Assembly (NCBI GenBank): GCA_035689345.1 | Contig: DASSLR010000064.1 | Location: 1 to 17,831 of the forward strand | DNA from: CF-118 sp035689345 | Lineage (GTDB): Bacteria > Chloroflexota > Dormibacteria > Dormibacterales > Dormibacteraceae | Direction of reading: 5' to 3' | DNA length: 17,831 nt | Made by a program: the position numbers and the translations under genes | Part shown: piece after piece, positions 9,653 through 17,831 of the stretch | Layout: every line of letters starts with the position of its first letter | Numbering within the stretch: position 1 is the stretch's first letter | Notes under the pieces: model-generated | Databases searched by the model: none | What the model was told of the DNA's origin: nothing | The model's input: the letters and a program-made list of their open reading frames with translations, nothing else

Positions 9653-9719
9653 TGCGTTTGTGTACAAACGCATGGAATTTCGCGCGAATTTCACGCGATT
9701 GTGTACAAACGCATGAAAT
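9653..9719. repeat. Palindromic direct-repeat element between lon and the CoA-binding gene
   Basis: TGCGTTTGTGTACAAACGCA at 9653-9672 is a palindrome with 9-bp arms and a 2-bp centre. A 21-bp unit that includes its right part (9658-9678) recurs at 9699-9719 with one mismatch, 41 bp downstream; the second copy is an imperfect palindrome (7 of 8 arm bases). A third dyad, TTCGCGCGAA at 9678-9687, lies between them. The second copy covers the ATG at 9713. The tiny loop favours a DNA operator over an RNA terminator. The binding protein is unknown. Confidence 0.7.
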
Positions 9720-10129
9720 CGCCTGAGCAGGTTCTTCGCTCCGCGCGCACGATCGCCGTGGTCGGCGCGTCCCGCGACCCGCGCAAAGCGGGCGGTTCGG
9801 TGCCCGCCGGCCTGCAGCAGAGGGGATTTCGCATCATCCCCGTGAATCCGAACGCCGCCGGCGAGCTTTTCGGCGAGCGGGTCTATCACTCGCTGCTCGA
9901 CGTCACAGAGCCGGTCGACCTCGTAGACGTGTTCCGGCCGGCGGCCGACGCGCCCGAGATCGCGCGCCATGCGGCCGCGATCGGGGCCAGGGCGCTGTGG
10001 CTCCAGCTCGACATCCGCTCCGACGAAGCGCGCAGGATCGCCGAGGCCGCCGGGATGGACTATGTCGAAGACCAATGCACGGCGGTGGTGAGCGCGCTGC
10101 ACCGGATCCACAAGCCGTCCGCGGCGTAA
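9713..10129 (+). CDS. CoA-binding domain protein, YccU/succinyl-CoA-ligase-like Rossmann fold
   Basis: The protein has 138 residues, the normal size for stand-alone YccU-type proteins. It has the expected order: helix MKSPEQVL, the first Rossmann strand and glycine turn IAVVGASRDPRKAGG (residues 14-28), IIPVNPNA, a VDLVDVFRP strand, and a conserved C-terminal DQCTAVV segment. The domain binds CoA or a related nucleotide in the cytoplasm; the physiological role of the family is poorly known. The ATG at 9713 is chosen because MKSPEQVL is the usual family N-terminus; a GTG at 9701 would add four residues. No Shine-Dalgarno is evident, and the start codon lies inside the repeat element. Its 3' end has a diverged second copy at 10338-10394. 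Confidence 0.88.
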   Translation: MKSPEQVLRSARTIAVVGASRDPRKAGGSVPAGLQQRGFRIIPVNPNAAGELFGERVYHSLLDVTEPVDLVDVFRPAADAPEIARHAAAIGARALWLQLDIRSDEARRIAEAAGMDYVEDQCTAVVSALHRIHKPSAA

Positions 10130-10144
10130 GACCGCGTGGCAGGG

Positions 10145-10166
10145 GCGGCCGGGTTCAACCCGGCCG
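10145..10166. terminator. 10-bp GC hairpin after the CoA-binding gene
   Basis: GCGGCCGGGT and ACCCGGCCGC pair perfectly around TCA, 15 nt after the stop codon. This is the natural place for transcription to end, but no T-run follows, so termination is inferred from position and stem strength only. Confidence 0.5.
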
Positions 10167-10246
10167 CAACTCTGTTCCTCGCTCAACCAGACGTGGCCGG
10201 GCGTAACTCTTCAGTGAAGTCCGAACCTGTTTCCGGAAGGAGAGCA

Positions 10247-10263
10247 GCCGGGCGCAGCCCGGC
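10247..10263. repeat. 7-bp GC inverted repeat
   Basis: GCCGGGC and GCCCGGC flank a GCA loop. It is one of three hairpins in the same spacer; no function can be assigned from sequence alone. Confidence 0.5.
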
Positions 10264-10303
10264 GATGCACAAAGTAAGCCCAACCTGACCGCGCCTGGCG
10301 CGC

Positions 10304-10328
10304 AGAGGAAACCATCCGGGTTTCCTCT
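10304..10328. terminator. 10-bp hairpin, terminator-like
   Basis: AGAGGAAACC (10304-10313) and GGTTTCCTCT (10319-10328) pair perfectly around ATCCG. It lies 9 nt before the duplicated gene tail. No T-run is present on the plus strand. It may instead be part of a small repeat family or a transcript end for the relic's former neighbour. Confidence 0.45.
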
Positions 10329-10337
10329 CATAAGCCT

Positions 10338-10394
10338 CAGTGCACGGCCGCGGTGAGCGCGCTGCACCGGATCCACAAGCCGACCGCCGCCTAA
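10338..10394 (+). pseudogene. Relic: second copy of the 3' end of a CoA-binding protein gene
   Basis: This 57-bp segment matches 10073-10129, the last 18 codons and stop of the intact gene, at 51 of 57 bases with no gaps. It reads QCTAAVSALHRIHKPTAA then stop. Four of the six differences are synonymous; the other two are Val to Ala and Ser to Thr. This pattern suggests the copy diverged while still coding. Nothing resembling the rest of the gene precedes it; a hairpin lies just upstream. Confidence 0.75.
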
Positions 10395-10457
10395 CTAACA
10401 AGGGGGCCCCCGTTTAGGGCGGCCCACGGAAGCGGTATCGCGTGGCACGATTGAACC

Positions 10458-12490
10458 GTGGCCCGCGCACCCGCCAGGCGTCGGCTGACCGCCTCGGCGC
10501 CGCTCCCTTCGAAGTCGCCGCCGGACCTTCCCGATGCCCGGCAGAGGGTCGTGATCGAGGGCGTCTCGCCCGAAGTGGACGCCGGCCGTTTCCCCGTGAA
10601 ACGGACCGTCGGCGAGCCCGTGAACGTCGAGGCGGACATCTTCGCCGACGGCCACGACACGCTGGCGGCGGTGCTCCGGCACCGGCACGAATCCGCCCCG
10701 GAATGGACCGAGGTGCCGATGACCCCCCTCGTCAACGACCGCTGGCGCGGGCGTTTCACGGTCACCCAGCTCGGCCGCCACGTCTACACGCTCGAGGGCT
10801 GGGTCGACAACTACCGCACGTGGTCCGCCCGCCTGGCCAAGCGCGTCGCCGCCGGCCAGGACATCAAGCTGGAGCTCGAGATCGGCGCGCGCCTGATCGC
10901 CGAGGCCGCGGGCCGCGCGAGCGGGCAGGACGCGGCGAGGCTCACCGCGCTGGCGGCCGTGGTGCGCAAGCAGGCCCCGGACACCAAGCAGTCAGACGAT
11001 CTCAGCACGCTCATGGACCGCCACGCCGATCGCTCGCTGGGCACGACTTACTCGCGCGAGCTGGAGGTGGTCGTCGAACCCGAGCGCGCCCGGTTTGGCG
11101 CATGGTACGAAACGTTCCCGCGCTCGACCGGGAAGGCCGGGGTCCACGGCACTTTTCGCGACCTCGAGAACCGGCTGCCCTACATCTCCAACATGGGCTT
11201 CGACGTCCTGTACCTCCCGCCCATCCACCCCATCGGCAAGTCCCACCGCAAGGGTCGCAACAACTCCGTGAAGGCCGAGCCTGGCGAACCGGGCAGCCCA
11301 TGGGCGATCGGCTCGGAGGAAGGCGGTCACAAGGCGGTCAACCCGGAGCTGGGCACGCTCGACGACTTCCGGCGCCTGGTCAAGATCGCAGGCGAGCACG
11401 GACTCGCGGTGGCCCTCGACATCGCCTTCCAGTGCTCGCCCGACCACCCGTACGTGCGCGAGCACCCCGAGTGGTTCAGGCACCGGCCCGACGGCACGAT
11501 CCAGTACGCCGAGAACCCTCCCAAGAAATACGAGGACATCGTGCCGTTCGACTTCGAGACCGACGCGTGGCGCGAGCTGTGGGCGGAGCTGCTTTCAGTC
11601 GTCGAGTTCTGGGTCGCCCAGGGCGTGAAGATCATGCGCGTCGACAACCCGCACACCAAGCCGTTCCCGTTCTGGGAATGGCTGATCGCCGAGGTCAAGC
11701 GCAGCCACCCCGAGGTCATCTTCCTTTCGGAGGCGTTTACGCGGCCGAAGGTCATGTACCGCCTCGCCAAGGCGGGGTTCAGCCAGTCGTACACGTACTT
11801 CGCGTGGCGCAACACGGCGTGGGAGCTGGCGCAGTACCTCAGCGAGATCACGCGCCCTCCGGTGGTCGAGTTCATGCGTGGCAACCTCTGGCCCAACACG
11901 CCCGACATCCTCACCGAGTACCTGCAGAGCGGCGGGCGCAACGCGTTTGCGACGCGCTTCCTGCTGGCCGCGACGCTCGGCGCGAGCTATGGCATCTACG
12001 GCCCGGCCTTCGAGCTGTGCGAAGGCCGCGCGCGCGAGGCCGGCTCGGAGGAATACCTGGACTCGGAGAAGTACCAGCTGCGCGGCTGGAACCTCGCGAG
12101 CGCCGACAGCCTGCGCGAGCTGATCACGCTGGTCAACAAGGTGCGGCGCGAGAATCCCGCGCTGCAGCAGGATCGCGGCCTGCGCTTCCACCCCACCGAG
12201 AACGACCAGCTCATCGCCTACACGAAGGCGACAGATGACCTGAGCGACGTGGTCCTGACCGTGGTGAACGTCGACCCGCACCACACGCAGATCGGCATGG
12301 TGACGCTGCCGCTCGAGGAGCTCGGCATCGAGCAAGGGCGCAGCTACCAGGCGCACGAGCTGCTGAGCGGCGCGCGCTACCTGTGGAACGGTCCGCGCAA
12401 CTACGTCGAGATCAACCCCTCCTCGGTGCCCGGGCAGATCTTCCGCTTCCGCCACCGCGTGCGCAGCGAGCACGATTTCGAGTACTTCCT

Positions 12491-12494
<4 letters not shown>
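10458..12494 (+). CDS. glgE: GlgE alpha-1,4-glucan:maltose-1-phosphate maltosyltransferase
   Basis: GlgE extends alpha-1,4-glucan chains by adding maltosyl units from maltose-1-phosphate, releasing phosphate. The 678-residue length is normal. An N-terminal beta domain opens with RVVIEGVSPEVDAGRFPVKRTVGE and precedes a helical insert rich in Ala and Arg (about 125-190). The GH13 barrel follows, with LPPIHPIGKSHRKG and NPPKKYEDIVPFDFE. The catalytic nucleophile is D396 in RVDNPHTKPFPFWEW and the acid/base E425 in LSEAFTRP, two residues offset from the Streptomyces coelicolor numbering (D394, E423). The GTG at 10458 is the best start but lacks a Shine-Dalgarno; the conserved region begins about 30 residues later, so the start could be internal. 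It is the first gene of the operon and overlaps the next as GTGA. Confidence 0.95.
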
Positions 12495-15907
<3,413 letters not shown>

Positions 15908-15911
15908 TGGG

Positions 15912-17828
15912 ATGATCGCGAACTCCCTGCTGACGCAGTTCGACCTTCACCTCTTCAACGAGGGCACGCACGCTCACCTCTACGAGAAGCTGGGCGCGCA
16001 CGTGAACGGCGAGGGGACGACGTTCGCGGTGTGGGCGCCCAACGCCGACTCGGTGACGGTGATGGGCGACTTCAACGGCTGGAACCGCACGTCGCACCCG
16101 CTGCAGCCGCGCGAGTCGTCGGGTATCTGGGAGGGCAGCATCCCCGGCGTCAAGCACGGCGCCCTGTACAAGTACTTCGTCCATTCGCGCGCCACGGGCG
16201 CGGGAGTCGAGAAGGCGGACCCGTTCGCCAGCTTCGCCGAGCCGCCGCCGCGCCAGGCGTCGATCGTGTGGGACCTCTCGTACGACTGGCACGACCAGTC
16301 GTGGATGGCCGAGCGCCCGGTGTCGAACGGCCGCGGCGCCCCGTGGTCGGTGTACGAGATGCACCTCGGCTCGTGGATGCGCGTGCCCGAGGAGCACAAC
16401 CGCTGGCTCACGTACCGCGAGCTGGCGCCGCGCCTCGCCGAGTACTGCAAGGGCCTGGGCTTCACGCACATCGAGCTGATGCCCGTGATGGAGCATCCGC
16501 TGTACTCGTCGTGGGGCTACCAGGTCACGGGCTACTTCGCGCCGACGAGCCGCTACGGCACGCCGCAGGACTTCATGTTCATGGTCGATCACCTGCACCA
16601 GAACGGGATCGGCGTCGTGCTCGACTGGGTGCCCTCGCACTTCCCCGCTGACGAGTTCGGCCTGCAGCTGTTCGACGGCACGCACCTCTACGAGCACGCA
16701 GACCCGCGCCAGGGCATCCACCCCGACTGGGGCAGCTCGATCTTTAACTACGGCCGCAACGAGGTGCGCGGGTTCATCGTCAGCAGCGCGATGGCCTGGC
16801 TGAACCGCTACCACGTCGACGGGCTGCGCGTGGACGCGGTGGCGTCGATGCTCTACCTCGACTACTCGCGCAAGCAGGGCGAGTGGGTGCCGAACAAATT
16901 CGGCGGCCGCGAGAACCTGGACGCGGTGGAGCTGCTGCGGCGCTTCAACACCGAGGTGTACCAGGAGCAGCCGAACGTGCAGACCGTGGCCGAGGAATCG
17001 ACAGCGTGGCCGATGGTCTCCAAGCCCGTGTACATCGGCGGGCTCGGCTTCGGCATGAAGTGGGACATGGGCTGGATGCACGACACGCTGGAGTACATGG
17101 AGAAGGACCCCGTGTACCGGCGTTTCGAGCACCAGCGCTTGACGTTTCGAATGCTTTACGCCTGGTCGGAGAGCTACATGCTGCCCCTGTCGCACGACGA
17201 GGTGGTGCACGGCAAGGGCTCCCTGCTCTCGAAGATGCCGGGTGACGACTGGCAGAAGTTCGCGAACCTCCGCCTGCTGTTCGGCTGGATGTACGCGCAG
17301 CCGGGCAAGAAGCTCGTGTTCATGGGCGGTGAGTTCGGGCAGTGGCGCGAGTGGAACCACGACTCGAGCCTGGACTGGCACCTGCTGGACTTCCCCGACC
17401 ACGCCGGCGTGAGCAAGTGGATCGGCGACCTGAACCGGATCCTGCGCACCGAGAAAGCGATGCACGAACTGGACTTCGACCCCGCCGGCTTCGGGTGGAT
17501 CGACTGCACGGACAGCGACAACAGTGTGGTCAGCCTGGTCCGCCGCGCGGCCGACCCGAACAACCTCGTGATCGCCGCGTTCAACTTCACGCCAGTGCCG
17601 CGCCACAACTACGGGATCGGCGTCCCGTTCCCGGGTTTCTGGCAGGAGCTGCTGAACTCGGATTCGCCCGATTACGGGGGCAGTGGGCAGGGCAACCTGG
17701 GCGGCGTCGAAGCGGCGCCGATCCCGCGCCACGGGCACCGGCACAGTGTGACCATCACCTTGCCCCCGCTCGGGGCGCTGTTCCTGAAGCACCGCATGGA
17801 GGCATCGCCCGAGCAGCAGTCCGAATAA
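15912..17828 (+). CDS. glgB: 1,4-alpha-glucan branching enzyme GlgB, short form
   Basis: GlgB cuts alpha-1,4 chains and rejoins them as alpha-1,6 branches, the last step of the pathway encoded here. The protein has 638 residues, against about 730 for E. coli and Mycobacterium tuberculosis GlgB. The N-terminal N1 domain is missing and the protein opens almost directly into the CBM48 domain (FAVWAPNADSVTVMGDFNGW, about 38-57). The GH13 barrel has nucleophile D308 (GLRVDAVASMLY), acid/base E361 (TVAEESTAWP) and the stabilising D429 (LSHDEVVHGKGS). The ATG at 15912 lies 4 nt after the fusion gene's stop, with AGGA at 15901-15904 as a weak ribosome site. The gene is complete, ending 3 nt before the window edge. 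Confidence 0.96.
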   Translation: MIANSLLTQFDLHLFNEGTHAHLYEKLGAHVNGEGTTFAVWAPNADSVTVMGDFNGWNRTSHPLQPRESSGIWEGSIPGVKHGALYKYFVHSRATGAGVEKADPFASFAEPPPRQASIVWDLSYDWHDQSWMAERPVSNGRGAPWSVYEMHLGSWMRVPEEHNRWLTYRELAPRLAEYCKGLGFTHIELMPVMEHPLYSSWGYQVTGYFAPTSRYGTPQDFMFMVDHLHQNGIGVVLDWVPSHFPADEFGLQLFDGTHLYEHADPRQGIHPDWGSSIFNYGRNEVRGFIVSSAMAWLNRYHVDGLRVDAVASMLYLDYSRKQGEWVPNKFGGRENLDAVELLRRFNTEVYQEQPNVQTVAEESTAWPMVSKPVYIGGLGFGMKWDMGWMHDTLEYMEKDPVYRRFEHQRLTFRMLYAWSESYMLPLSHDEVVHGKGSLLSKMPGDDWQKFANLRLLFGWMYAQPGKKLVFMGGEFGQWREWNHDSSLDWHLLDFPDHAGVSKWIGDLNRILRTEKAMHELDFDPAGFGWIDCTDSDNSVVSLVRRAADPNNLVIAAFNFTPVPRHNYGIGVPFPGFWQELLNSDSPDYGGSGQGNLGGVEAAPIPRHGHRHSVTITLPPLGALFLKHRMEASPEQQSE

Positions 17829-17831
17829 CAC

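Larger units (their letters stand above)
10130..10457. other. 328-bp non-coding spacer with hairpins and a gene relic
   Basis: No credible complete gene is seen on either strand. The stretch holds three strong inverted repeats, a 57-bp duplicated gene tail and a GGGGGCCCCC palindrome at 10402-10411. It must also contain the promoter for the glgE operon, but I cannot identify one with confidence. A purine-rich GGAAGGAG at 10235-10242 is not followed by an open frame of useful length. Confidence 0.7.

Noticed and set aside
9672..9719. CRISPR-like or tandem repeat array
   Set aside because: Only two copies of the unit exist, with a single 20-bp gap between them, so it is not an array.
10148..10164. 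Possible tRNA T-arm (GTTCAA loop in a GC stem)
   Set aside because: The loop frame does not fit TTCRANY with a continuing stem, and no acceptor, D or anticodon arm is found around it.

Overview
This is a GC-rich, gene-dense bacterial window with about ten protein genes, no rRNA, tRNA, CRISPR array or insertion sequence. High GC, frequent GTG starts, a TAnnnT-type -10 box, several starts without a Shine-Dalgarno, a TreS-maltokinase fusion and the CtaG/cupredoxin membrane cluster would fit a high-GC soil lineage such as Chloroflexota, Dormibacterota or Actinomycetota. No marker gene in the window settles which.

Region 1 (1-3575, minus strand) reads ROK-family repressor, then a small anchored cupredoxin-like protein, then a polytopic membrane protein resembling those annotated 'hypothetical fenitrothion hydrolase', then a CtaG-like protein cut by the window edge. 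The four genes are separated by 11 nt, a 4-nt overlap and 5 nt, so they look co-transcribed. The last three look like a copper-handling membrane module; why a sugar-type repressor heads it is unclear.

Region 2 (3576-7237) has a divergent promoter region and then, on the plus strand, a xylose-type ABC importer: lipoprotein binding protein, single-domain ATPase and permease. A perfect 11-bp inverted repeat between the ROK gene and the importer carries a -35 hexamer in each arm, which suggests that the ROK protein controls both directions. A 12-bp GC hairpin sits between the binding-protein and ATPase genes. No sugar isomerase or kinase is present.

Region 3 (7286-10457) has a full-length Lon protease and a small YccU-type CoA-binding protein, separated by a compact element of repeated palindromes. 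A 328-bp non-coding stretch follows, with three strong hairpins and a 57-bp second copy of the 3' end of the CoA-binding gene, apparently the relic of a lost paralogue.

Region 4 (10458-17828) is a tight operon for the GlgE pathway: glgE, a treS::maltokinase fusion and glgB. Together they would turn trehalose into maltose, then maltose-1-phosphate, then linear and finally branched alpha-glucan. No glgC or glgA is seen here.

Most of the window is explained by known families. The least explained items are the palindromic repeats at 9653-9719, the duplicated gene tail at 10338-10394 with its hairpin island, and the linkage of a ROK regulator to the copper-type membrane genes. I did not find a clearly new multi-gene system.
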